Below are positions 22,048 through 31,441 of a stretch of DNA of 64,000 nucleotides, in pieces. How positions within the stretch are numbered: the stretch's first letter is position 1; each line of letters opens with the position of its first letter. The translations under genes were made by a program, and so were the position numbers. Source of the DNA: Coniferiporia sulphurascens (lineage: Eukaryota; Basidiomycota; Agaricomycetes; Hymenochaetales; Hymenochaetaceae); contig NBBA01000009.1 in the NCBI GenBank assembly GCA_002794785.1, positions 1,736,001 to 1,800,000 on the forward strand. The letters are read 5' to 3'. The notes below the pieces were generated by a model. It was not told where the DNA came from and did no database searches. It worked only from the letters and a program-made list of their open reading frames with translations.

Positions 22048-25000
22048 TCAGATAAGATGATCTCGTGTTTGTAAATTTTCCCCGCATGGGCAAGAAATAG
22101 CTTCGGTTGGTACGAAACGCCTGTAATAGTCCCCAAAGTGGCTGTGTCCAGTGATAGCATGGAAGATGCGTGATGAAATGTCTCGAGGGTAGTAAAACTT
22201 TTTCCAAAAGGGTGTTAATTTCGAAGATGGGATTCCGGTAATGGTGTTGAATGACACGGACTCCGATATGTTTTTGGTGTTTTGGATTGTATGAGACCAT
22301 GAATTGATAGCGCGAAAGTTAATTTCTTCTTTCTCTCCTGCGTATGTTTTTTTGAGGAATGGACGACCAATTGGTGAAAAATGCGTGAGTTTGTCGGCGA
22401 TGACGTTTCCGGGAATGTCTAGGTGACCTGGGGACCAATGAAGATGAATGTGATGATTTGTGTTGGAAGTAAAGGAATCGGAATATTTTCGGAATATTTG
22501 AGAAGAACATTGTCCGGCGTGAGGGGATAAATCAATGATAGCTGGAATGCAAGATGAAGAATCGGAAAAGAAATGAATGTTGTTAATATGAATGGAAGAA
22601 AGAATATGACGTTGTCGAAATAGTGTGATGTGTTCCGTACATTTGGCAAGAGCATACATTTCAGCGTCGAACGACGAACCAGAGGGGGAGCAATAGAAAT
22701 GACCAAGGTCGACTACTAGGCCTTTATGATAGATGATGAATGAAGAAATGGTGACGGATTTGTTGTTTTTGTAATTTTTTGAACCGTCTGTGTAAACTAA
22801 TAGATTGTGAATATTTTTTGATAAAGAATTGTGTAAGAGAATAATTTTGTTTTTTTGGAAATTTTTGCGATCAATTGGTGATGATCCGGATTCGATATGA
22901 TATGAGAGCGCTTTGTAGTGGTATTGAGATGAATTAGAAGGAAGATGTTGAGACGGATGTGCGAGGTATGGATTGATACGTTCGATTTGTGGGTCGGAGA
23001 GGAAGGCGAGGCGATGAAGTTGTGTTTTTGGTTTTTGCGGGGTGGATTGATGTCGAGAAGTAATTGGTGGCTTGGATGTTGGAAGACGTGGCCAATTTGG
23101 TAGGAGACGATTAAGGAGCTGAGAATTGAGAGGTAATCTGCTAAGGTGGAGAGCGGTGGATTGATTGTGTTTATGAAGAAGAATTGGTATTGGGAGAATG
23201 TGTGCGATTCGATGAAGTGCATGTGATGGAGTCGTACGAAAGGTGCCGGTAAGAAGGCGAAGGCTTTGGTTCTGCGCGATGGACATTTTGTTTATTTTGG
23301 ACTGTTGTCGGATGCCGGTGAACCATAGTTGGAAGCCGTATGTAAGAACTGGGAGGACGTTGGCGAAATGTAGAGTTCGGAAGTTGGCAAAAGATAAACC
23401 ACGTATTGTGTTGCCGAGGATGCGTAAGGCCATGGTGGTTGAACGTGCTCTCATGCACATGCAGTGGATATGGTCGTTAAAATTGAGTCTTTGGTCGAGA
23501 TAGAAACCGAGCCAACAGATGACTGGTGAAGGGGTAATAGTAACGGGAGGAGTGTGAATATTTGGAAGAGTGATAGAGGGGAAGGAAGTTGGGGAAAAAC
23601 TGTGTCGAATAAAATGAATAAGATCAGATTTAAGATGGTCGATAGAAAGTTGAATGTCGTTAAGTTTGTTGGAAATGAGGTTATAGGCTTTTTTAAGAAG
23701 ACGGATATTTTCTTGGTATGATTCGGAATAAACTAGGATGAGTTGATCGTCAACGTAGGCTTTGAGACAAGTGTCTGAGGAAGAAATGAATGAATCAAGG
23801 ATAAAGGCAGTATAAATCGTTGAGAGAATTGGTGAAATAGGTGATCCCTGTGGAATACCGACGTTATGAATGGGTTTTTGTTCCGAAGTAAAATTGTCAA
23901 TTTTAAAAGATATATGATGATCAGAAAGAAAAGCTTGCATCCAAAGTATGATTTTTTGATTGAATCCTAGTAAATGAAGTGAATGTAAGAGTCGAGAGTG
24001 ATTGACATTGTCGAAGTATCCTTTGATGTCAATGGCGAGGGCTGATGCTACGAGTTTCTTTTTGTGGGCGATTTGGATGTCGTGTATGAGCGAGAGGCCG
24101 GCATCGATGGTGCAAGAATTAGAGCGACCGCCAAATTGAATCGTAGGAACTAAATTGAAGCGACCGACATCCCAGGTGAGACGTTTTGCGATGATTTTTT
24201 CTAAAATTTTCCCGATGCATTCAAGGAGTGCTATTGGTTGGTATGAACGTGGGTTGCTAGAGTCAGTTTTGTTAGGTTTTGGAATAAGAACAATATTAGC
24301 GTTTTTCCACGGGTGAATATGACGCGAGAAACATTCATTAAATAAATCGAAAAGAATTGAAGGATGAACTGAATTAACCCATTTGATATAAGCGTACAAT
24401 ATATTTGATATGCCGGGTGCTGAATTGTTGTGCGTGAGATTGAGACACATATCGATTTCGTTCTGGGTAATGCGAGGGGAAGATCGAGTAGGTTTTTTGG
24501 GTGGATCATATGGAAGATCGACGACGTCTGGTTGTCGGTTATTCGAAAAGAATGATTGATGAAAGGCGTTTGCTTGTAGTTCTGGTGTATGGACGAATTG
24601 GTCTTGATAGAGGATAGGTGGAGTACGTGTTTTTCTTTTCCCGGATGACCATTTGGCGTAGCGATAGATGTCGTAAGATGACGCTCCTTCTAGTACTGAG
24701 GTGGCCCAAGATTGTTTTGCTTTTTTGAAAATAAGGCGCGCTTCTTTGTGAAGATGTTCTTTTTCGAAATTTTCGGAGCAGTCCCTAAATGCACGTATGG
24801 CTTGGGCGCATTCGTCGTTCCACCAGTATGAATAGGAAAAAGCTGAAGATGATGTCTGTGGCATGATTTCTGAAGTTGTTAGTAAAATTTTTTCCGAAAG
24901 TTTATTAGCGTAATCGTAAACGGATGTGTCAGTTGAGATATGAGGAAGCGGTTGATCATCTAAATGAAAGCTAAATTTTTCAATCCATTCCTTTTTTCGT

Positions 25001-25809
25001 TCGGGATCGTATTTGTATGTGGTGGGTGAATCGTCAGGTTGAAAGTCGGTATTAATTGGAAGATACGCAATAGTGATCGGAATGTGATCGGATGAGTAAG
25101 CTGCCATGTCGACGCATGTCCAGTCGTAAAAGAAATCAGAGAGGATTGCTGTAAAGTTTAGAAGCGTTAGATCAATAATAGAGTCGTGTTGTCTATGTTG
25201 TCCTTTACGCGTTGGGAAGTCGGTGTCGTTAAGAATAAACAGAGATTGATCTTGAGTCCACGTAAGAAACGATTCGGCTTCTGCTGAAGTTCGTCGCTGT
25301 TGATTTCGGTTGGAGAGACCCCATTCCGAATGATGTATGTTGAAATCGCCCATAATGCAGGTGGGAATGTCGTAGTCGAGTTCGATGTCAGTAAGGAAAC
25401 GAATGTTTTCACCTAAAATACCGGAACCATAGTTGTAACAGTTGATAAGACGGAATGTTTTGTTTAGGTATGTGACGTCAATTGTCATAAAGTCTTTATG
25501 GTTAGTGATATCTTGACGCGAAATAGCTGAAAGATGAGGAAAAGATTTCCTAACGTAAATGATCACGTGTGGTTTAATCGGAGCGTTAGTGTTATAAGAA
25601 GGAATGAAATAATCCCATGACGGATGTTTTATCGGAAGAAAAATTGGGACGCCGTCGGGGTCAGAGTCAGAACGCGTTAGGCCAGAAAAACCTATGAATG
25701 GCTCCTGTAGTGCTAGTATATGAAGATTCGGATTGTTAAGAAGTCTTGTCGTTCGTGGTCCGCTTTTTGCTACATTTAGCTGGAGTATTCGAAGGGCCGT
25801 GTGATTCAT
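22048..25809 (-). CDS. LINE-B ORF2: endonuclease/reverse transcriptase/RNase H
   Basis: Replicase of LINE-B, 1253 codons before the first stop. Start MNHTALRILQLNVAKS at 25809; the ATGA overlaps the ORF1 stop (TGA 25806-25808). Endonuclease motifs: ALQEPFIGFSG, MGDFNIHHSEWG and SSDHIPITI. RT: GYFDNVNHSRLL, GIPQGSPISPIL and YVDD at residues 685-688. RNase H: LVYTDGS near 1005, FDAEMYALAKC, FFSDSSS and LHWSPGHLDIPGN. A C-terminal knuckle starts CPCGENLQTRDHLI, but the next codon is TGA (22048-22050) just before the final Cys, so the finger is incomplete. EN, RT and RNase H are otherwise intact. Confidence 0.93.
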   Translation of the reverse strand: MNHTALRILQLNVAKSGPRTTRLLNNPNLHILALQEPFIGFSGLTRSDSDPDGVPIFLPIKHPSWDYFIPSYNTNAPIKPHVIIYVRKSFPHLSAISRQDITNHKDFMTIDVTYLNKTFRLINCYNYGSGILGENIRFLTDIELDYDIPTCIMGDFNIHHSEWGLSNRNQQRRTSAEAESFLTWTQDQSLFILNDTDFPTRKGQHRQHDSIIDLTLLNFTAILSDFFYDWTCVDMAAYSSDHIPITIAYLPINTDFQPDDSPTTYKYDPERKKEWIEKFSFHLDDQPLPHISTDTSVYDYANKLSEKILLTTSEIMPQTSSSAFSYSYWWNDECAQAIRAFRDCSENFEKEHLHKEARLIFKKAKQSWATSVLEGASSYDIYRYAKWSSGKRKTRTPPILYQDQFVHTPELQANAFHQSFFSNNRQPDVVDLPYDPPKKPTRSSPRITQNEIDMCLNLTHNNSAPGISNILYAYIKWVNSVHPSILFDLFNECFSRHIHPWKNANIVLIPKPNKTDSSNPRSYQPIALLECIGKILEKIIAKRLTWDVGRFNLVPTIQFGGRSNSCTIDAGLSLIHDIQIAHKKKLVASALAIDIKGYFDNVNHSRLLHSLHLLGFNQKIILWMQAFLSDHHISFKIDNFTSEQKPIHNVGIPQGSPISPILSTIYTAFILDSFISSSDTCLKAYVDDQLILVYSESYQENIRLLKKAYNLISNKLNDIQLSIDHLKSDLIHFIRHSFSPTSFPSITLPNIHTPPVTITPSPVICWLGFYLDQRLNFNDHIHCMCMRARSTTMALRILGNTIRGLSFANFRTLHFANVLPVLTYGFQLWFTGIRQQSKINKMSIAQNQSLRLLTGTFRTTPSHALHRIAHILPIPILLHKHNQSTALHLSRLPLNSQLLNRLLPNWPRLPTSKPPITSRHQSTPQKPKTQLHRLAFLSDPQIERINPYLAHPSQHLPSNSSQYHYKALSYHIESGSSPIDRKNFQKNKIILLHNSLSKNIHNLLVYTDGSKNYKNNKSVTISSFIIYHKGLVVDLGHFYCSPSGSSFDAEMYALAKCTEHITLFRQRHILSSIHINNIHFFSDSSSCIPAIIDLSPHAGQCSSQIFRKYSDSFTSNTNHHIHLHWSPGHLDIPGNVIADKLTHFSPIGRPFLKKTYAGEKEEINFRAINSWSHTIQNTKNISESVSFNTITGIPSSKLTPFWKKFYYPRDISSRIFHAITGHSHFGDYYRRFVPTEAISCPCGENLQTRDHLI

Positions 25810-28169
25810 AAAGTATCGTCATTGACTGAATTGTGTGGGTCAATGTGCATGGATGGGGATGACTGTCGGGTGATTGATGAGTTGGAAATGAGATTGTGTC
25901 GAGATGGGTGTATGTTAATGAGGTTTGGATTGTTCGAAGTAGGTGATGGCGGGGATGAAAGGGTCATGTGAACTGGAGCTGGAAAACGATTAAAGTAGTA
26001 AGCGCGTTGAGGACAGTCAATGGAGTCGGCTGGGTGAGCTCCTGAACAATTGACGCAAAAGAAATGGTCACATGGTTGATTTTCTTGATAACAAGCACTG
26101 GAGCAGCCTGAACACATTTCGCGATGTTGGGAAGTGGCATGATGTTTCGATGCGCAGTATCTGCAGCCTAGCGGTTGATTGTATTGGATGGTAAGGTGTC
26201 CAAACTTCCAGCATTTCGTGCATTGGGAGAATCGAGGTTTTGATTTCCATTCAACGGGAACTGTAGATTGGCCGAATATGAAAAATACCGATGTCGTAAC
26301 TTTGCGCAGCAGGTCGCCGTTTGGGTCTTCGAATGCGAACAATATTGAAGATCTGGGTTTTGTGATGAGTTCTGGATTACGTGCCCATCGCGGGGGTTGG
26401 GTTATTTTGAGCGAGCGAAAGAGGTCGTTGAGGAGTAGCGATCGGAGTATTTCGAGTTCGGAAAAAATTGGAAGGTTAGGACCGTTCGACATTATTATGT
26501 TGCTGAGGATGACTTTTGACCATTTTATGTCTCGAGTGATAGTAAGTGGGTGGTTGGGTCGTAGTTCGAATGCCTCCTTAAGTATCGGAATGATAGTGTT
26601 AATAGAGTTAATCGAAATGTTACTAGGAAAAGAGAAAATGCAATTGCCCGACATATTCCAGTCGGCGCCAATGATTCGAATGTGACGAGCCGTAGGAATG
26701 CGATCGATTTTAAGTTGAATTCGGTCAATGAGAGTTTTCGAGTTTGGTCGTATGGAAAGGGGGATATTTTGACCCTGAAAGCGGGCGACATAACGCGTGA
26801 GGTTAGAAATCGAGGCTGGGGCTGACAGTAAAAGCTTTGGTTGGTTGGTCGGCATATTGAGACCCAGGTGGTCTTTGTAGGTGAGTGTACTGATCGGTTG
26901 GTTAACGATGGGGTTGCGGATGAGGACTGGAGACGGGGTGCGTTGTCTAGGTCCCATTGGCCGGGTTCGATTCATAGGTTCGGTTGGTACGATTGGTTGT
27001 ATGAACCCGTGACTAGTGTTATCAGTTTCATGGGTATTATCAGAAAAGGAAACATGTCTGTTGTCGTTACTGAATGACGGTTTGTCGATGTTAGTAGGTT
27101 TTTCGAGAGATGCGACGGTTTCTTCCAATTGAACCATTCTAGAAATAAGGCGGGATTCCAAGTCTTGAGCGTGTTTCTTTGCTTGTTCTTGGAGGGTCGA
27201 TTGGAGATTGTTAATCATAGACGAAATAGTGGAAAGGTTGTTGTCAGGGATAGCATGGTCCGAAGCGGGTTCGTTGTCCTCATAAGCGTTGTCGTAAATA
27301 GACTCTGGGAAAAGAATAGGGTTCCGGACTTTGAAATCAAATTGACCAGCGTCGTTGATGGTGATTTTTTTGTATGTGATTGGTGTTTTCGGGTCGGTGG
27401 GATGAATAATTGAGACTGATGTGTTGGAAGGTACGAAATGAAGATGAAATAATTGAATAGCATTGGCGAGAGAGTTCATGGAGTGATCGGTGAGGTGTTG
27501 ATTGAATTTAGAAGGCCATGTTTTCGCGATGAGAGTCAATATTTGTTCAATGGAAAGAGTCCATTCGTCAAATGAACCGGGTGCTAGGATATTTTCAATT
27601 GTGTTTCGTGATTCGGAAATGATGATTTGGTCCTCGATGTTTGACTCATCAGGTGACGGGGTGAAGCGAAGTCGGCATTGAGTTGATGTGAACTGTTCGG
27701 AGGAAGAAGACGACTGTGACTGAATGGAAGTTTGATGTGACAAGATAGGGGCAGGTGCGTGTGTTGTTCCCTGGAAAGTTGTGTCTGAGGGTGAGGCAGC
27801 TTGCAAAAGCGATTGAGAGTCCAAAGGGAAAACGATGTCCATGGGAGTGGCTATAGGTGCTGCAAGTGTGATGTCTGAATAGTTAGCATAATTGGTGGAG
27901 AAGTCTTGAGGATGGGCGTTGAATGATGGTTCTTGAGAAGTAGGCATAGATAGAACAGACGGAGACTGAGACGATGGTAATATTTGCTGAAATCCTGTTA
28001 TGTTGATGTTTGTGTCATTTTGTTGGTTTTCTTTTGGTGGAGACGGAAGAGGGCGAGGTGGTGAGTGGGAAGCTGGAATGTTGGGAGAAGCAGAGTTGTA
28101 GTGGTGCATTTCCTCTGGGGTGTTGGCATAGGTCTGGCTGCTGAGAGATGGGTTTTGAGAGCTCGCCAT
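25806..28169 (-). CDS. LINE-B ORF1: gag-like protein with zinc knuckles
   Basis: 787 aa, start MASSQNPSLSSQTYANTPEE. The N-terminal half is Ser/Thr/Pro/Gln-rich. A stretch with DLESRLISRMVQLEETVASLEK (about 340-365) could form a short coiled coil. A core region IRIIGADWNMSGNCIFSFPSN corresponds to the AHWNDRGNCFVTF segment of LINE-A ORF1. Knuckles follow: CTKCWKFGHLTIQY, in which the fourth ligand at residue 663 is Tyr (TAC, likely from TGC), then CRYCASKHH, CSGCSSAC and CVNCSGAHPADSIDC. It ends NSVNDDTL with a stop that overlaps the ORF2 start. Confidence 0.92.
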   Translation of the reverse strand: MASSQNPSLSSQTYANTPEEMHHYNSASPNIPASHSPPRPLPSPPKENQQNDTNINITGFQQILPSSQSPSVLSMPTSQEPSFNAHPQDFSTNYANYSDITLAAPIATPMDIVFPLDSQSLLQAASPSDTTFQGTTHAPAPILSHQTSIQSQSSSSSEQFTSTQCRLRFTPSPDESNIEDQIIISESRNTIENILAPGSFDEWTLSIEQILTLIAKTWPSKFNQHLTDHSMNSLANAIQLFHLHFVPSNTSVSIIHPTDPKTPITYKKITINDAGQFDFKVRNPILFPESIYDNAYEDNEPASDHAIPDNNLSTISSMINNLQSTLQEQAKKHAQDLESRLISRMVQLEETVASLEKPTNIDKPSFSNDNRHVSFSDNTHETDNTSHGFIQPIVPTEPMNRTRPMGPRQRTPSPVLIRNPIVNQPISTLTYKDHLGLNMPTNQPKLLLSAPASISNLTRYVARFQGQNIPLSIRPNSKTLIDRIQLKIDRIPTARHIRIIGADWNMSGNCIFSFPSNISINSINTIIPILKEAFELRPNHPLTITRDIKWSKVILSNIIMSNGPNLPIFSELEILRSLLLNDLFRSLKITQPPRWARNPELITKPRSSILFAFEDPNGDLLRKVTTSVFFIFGQSTVPVEWKSKPRFSQCTKCWKFGHLTIQYNQPLGCRYCASKHHATSQHREMCSGCSSACYQENQPCDHFFCVNCSGAHPADSIDCPQRAYYFNRFPAPVHMTLSSPPSPTSNNPNLINIHPSRHNLISNSSITRQSSPSMHIDPHNSVNDDTL

Positions 28170-28362
28170 GGGGGAAAGAAAAATTGAAGGAGGTAGGGGA
28201 TATGGGGGAAAGGAAGTGGGGATGGTGAAGTTGAGTGTAAAACAGCTCGACGGATGTCTACTGTGAGTGGGAACTGGTGTGGGTGGTTAACCCAGAGAGT
28301 TTAGGGGCAGCGAATGTGGCTGTGCTTAGTGTGAGATGATGGTGGTCAGAGGTCAAGGGGTG

Positions 28363-28374
28363 GGGTGAAGTGAT
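28363..28374. repeat. LINE-B target-site duplication, right copy
   Basis: GGGTGAAGTGAT, identical to 21651-21662, marks the 5' end of LINE-B. Confidence 0.88.
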
Positions 28375-29974
28375 ATTGGTACTGGTGACTAATGTCAGTT
28401 CTGCTCATTACTTTTTCCGACCTCCCGCAGTCGACGTCGGCGCCTGACAATAATCTTTCAGGATCTCTCATCTCGAGGATGCAAAATAATGATGACATGT
28501 ACAGGCTAGTGGAAAATAAATTGCTTACCAACTACACGCGGATGCCGGGGCAATAGAAAGTCGGACCCTTGCGTGCGTCGTTGATACGGGGGGCCCCACG
28601 TACTACACTGAAATGTGATCGTTCGTGTGCGAGCCGGTATGACGCCCAAGACTCGTAAGCAGGACTTTTTCGACTGTGAATGGTCAAGTGATTATGCTGC
28701 CAGGAGGGCCCCTATCAGATTAATGCATCGGTCAGACTTGGCATATGTTTAATTTCTTGCTGTATTTGTGTGTTAATGCAAAATTCGAAGGATACTTGGC
28801 AAATTCTTCTCGCAAGACTTTTGGAGGGAAAGGGAAGCCGAGAATGGAGCCGGACTTGGCTATTATCACCGTTTGAGCCCGATTCGACCTGAAGTAGACC
28901 ATCTGCTCGCCGGATTCGGATTCAAACGCTTCTAATTGTACCACCATAGCGACTCACAGGATCAACTCAACTCAAGCCAAACAAGGTACGCTCCCGCACC
29001 TCTGAAGTGGTGTTTTCTGCGGCCAGAGCTGCATGTGAATTGAGCCTAAACCTTCGAACCATACAGAGGCGGGGTCCCAGGAGGGCTCTAGGCATCGAGC
29101 ATAAGAACTAGATCTCCAAAGCCTTGCCGAGCGTCCAGGCCTTCCTTCCGTCGGATCTCGAGCGCAGGAGCGCTTACAAGTGGAACCCCCGCCTACGCTT
29201 CATCTCCTCCTCCACTTCCACGCTCAGCCGAAAGATCGTGTGCTCGGCATCTGTTTCTCGCTGATGATAGGGGCGCTCATGAAACGTGCAATCAAACGAA
29301 ACCTAAGTTCCTGTTTGGTAATCGTTCTAACTTTATCTCGGTTACAGAATTGGACACCCTGACGGGGATCGACGAGCGACAATCACTGCCCTTATAGCGC
29401 CTAAAACTCTAACTTATCTTATTTGTTTTTATCGTTATTTATCAGTGTATGCCCTTGTTTCTGTATCTAATCGTATTTGAAAACATTTGTGATGATCTAG
29501 CGCCGAAGGACAAAACGGGATGCTTTATTTCAGCATCACGGTGCTCAAATACACTTGGGCACTTTTGATTCTCATCTCGGCGGAAAAGCATTGTGTTGGC
29601 GGTCTAGGCTCAGGTGGCTTCCAACCTCGGCCCAGGCCAATCGGGACGAGCAACCTATTACAGCCCTTGCGGGAACTCGTCATCGCTTAGCATGCTGATG
29701 GTCTAGCATGAGCCAGAGCGTTAACAATAGGGACACGAACAGCGGAGTTGCATATATCAAATACTTCTAAGCAAATTCGTCATCACAGCGTACGGAATTG
29801 GATAGCAAGCAGCACAGCACAACACAGCATCGGCGAATAAAATTACACTCTACAATGACGTCGCGCTCCATCCTCCCCTTCCTGGGCGAGCGCCGAAAAA
29901 GAGAAATAGCATATATGATCCAGATGACTGAACTCGCTCCAAGGAACGCCGACGGCGAAGCACTTGTGATAATA
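28375..29974. other. Gene-poor stretch between LINE-B and ZC1
   Basis: No gene is firmly supported. The best frame is on the minus strand at 28732-28947 (71 aa, starting MVVQLEAFESESGEQ), with balanced composition but no domain I recognise; it could be an exon of an unrecognised gene. The rest shows only short frames. Confidence 0.35.
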
Positions 29975-30675
29975 TCAAATCCCGTTATGGGTCGTGTGAT
30001 GACCCAGACCGAGTAACATCAGGAGCGCGTACTCGTCCTCGTCGAAAAAGGCCGCAGGGAACGGGTCTAGGCGTTCGGGATCGAAGTCGCGTCCAATATG
30101 AGTGGCGTGTTCCATTGGAGAAGGCACCGTGGAAGCAAGGCCGAGGCCGTGCACTGGCACAGGAGCACCACATTCGTGTTCACAACCGCTACTTTGCGTC
30201 TGCATCTGCGTGTCAGTCTGCTGTGGAGGGCTGACGACTTGTGTCTAGAGAGGGCTAACGTGTCAATAGGCTGGTTTCTGTATCTACTGATGAGCTAACC
30301 TGAGCGAGGGACGGGTTGTCGGAGCAAACAGACTCCATGCCATGAGTATCGTGAACAGGACGCTGGCGACGCTTTCTGCCGCGACGTCCTTTGTAGGGTG
30401 GGCAGACGAAAACGCGGGCTTTAGTACACTCCTTGCACCTCTTGCGCGAGAACGGCGGAGAGATCTCGCACTAAAGGGATCGTTTAGGGAAACAAATGCG
30501 GGCAATGGGTGATCGACGAACAACGGACCTTCTTCTGCATATCTGAGCACCTGCCGCACGGTCTCATGTTGCGTTCCTGAGGCGGCGTGATTGTCGACTG
30601 GCACGGAACCTGGTTGCTGGACGGTGTATTCACCGAGAAAACACTGTAGGACGCTGCGGTCTGCCACGGAGACAT
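29975..30675 (-). CDS. ZC1: small Zn2Cys6 protein (family member 1)
   Basis: Predicted 187-aa nuclear zinc-cluster protein. Exons 30675-30529, 30470-30300 and 30220-29975, all junctions phase 0. The cluster is C40-X2-C43-X6-C50-X10-C61-X2-C64-X7-C72, preceded by ERNMRPC and with basic SDMQKK before the third Cys. Intron 1 falls exactly before C50. CPPYKGRRGRKRRQRP follows, a basic segment that may serve as linker or nuclear signal. The C-terminal exon is acidic (FFDEDEYALL) and lacks the Trp-Glu motif of the other three copies, so this is the most divergent member. The ATG at 30675 is preferred over 30741 because a TATAAAG at 30743-30749 would overlap a transcript starting further up. DNA binding is inferred from the cluster. 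Confidence 0.75.
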
Positions 30676-30742
30676 GGCGAAAGATGACAGGGGCGAAAAA
30701 TAGAAACGTGGGTGAGAGGTAGTTTCAAGCACCTTGAACACG

Positions 30743-30749
30743 CTTTATA
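30743..30749 (-). promoter_or_regulatory. TATA box of ZC1
   Basis: TATAAAG on the minus strand, 68 nt before the chosen ATG. Confidence 0.5.
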
Positions 30750-30753
30750 CACA

Positions 30754-31441
30754 AAACTGGGCATCCTCTCTGAGTTGAATCAGTCGGCGCTAAGTCCATC
30801 GAGGATTGATTCATCAGGCGCTCGTGATCCTCCGTGGTTACCGGCGCTACGAGAACTGAGTTGGCGCCCATGTGATTGTCCCCTCCGGGGTAAGATAAGC
30901 GCCGAAGAAGCAAGACGCTACTAAATAGGCGTCGGCGAAAAGGTTGTAGTACTTTATATATCCCAGTGTGGGCATGATGGATGCCTCGCCGCTTGCTGGG
31001 GGCTACAACGTGTGTCAACGATTGGCCGTTATCGCGTTGCGACACATAATTTGCTGTGTCTGGAGTCTCACGCTGTCAAAGTCCTAAGCAATTATTAAGT
31101 CTTTGACAGTGTTCTTCGGGAAATCCGGAAAATGGAACCATTGAGTAACAAGTGCTCCGGTACGGATACTCCTCGGAGTATAATTTCTTCGGAAGCGGTG
31201 AAGAGATGGGGAGGGAAAGCGGCTTCCAAAGCGGGAGCTGTTATTTTAAAAAATGTCCCTCATATGCAATAATGCATTGCTGCATCGCGATTCCGGTGCG
31301 CAGCACAGGAGAGGTACTTGTCGTCACCAAGCACACGCGTCCCCTTCTCAGTTTCCATTCTTATGCGTAAAATAGATATTCTTCATCCCTGGCCCTCTTC
31401 ATTTGCCAGTTGCGACGGTTATTATTCCCGCATTCAGGTCA
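30754..31441. other. Intergenic between ZC1 and the spartin-like gene
   Basis: No supported gene. A second TATATAAA-like word on the minus strand occurs near 30955-30962. The rest is featureless. Confidence 0.45.

Larger units (their letters stand above)
21663..28362 (-). mobile_element. LINE-B: second non-LTR retrotransposon, A/T-rich
   Basis: About 6.7 kb bounded by a 12-bp duplication. On the minus strand: 5'UTR 28362-28170, ORF1, ORF2 joined by an ATGA overlap, a short 3'UTR and a long poly(A) tail (T run 21662-21699 on the plus strand). Same architecture as LINE-A, but base composition and protein sequence are very different, so it is another family. The ~45 bases next to the tail resemble those of LINE-A. 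ORF2 is broken near its end by a TGA and a one-base shift, and the first ORF1 zinc knuckle has lost a cysteine. Confidence 0.94.

Noticed and set aside
30676..30741. Longer N terminus of ZC1 from ATG 30741
   Set aside because: It would begin beside the TATA box, and the extra residues are unlike other family members.
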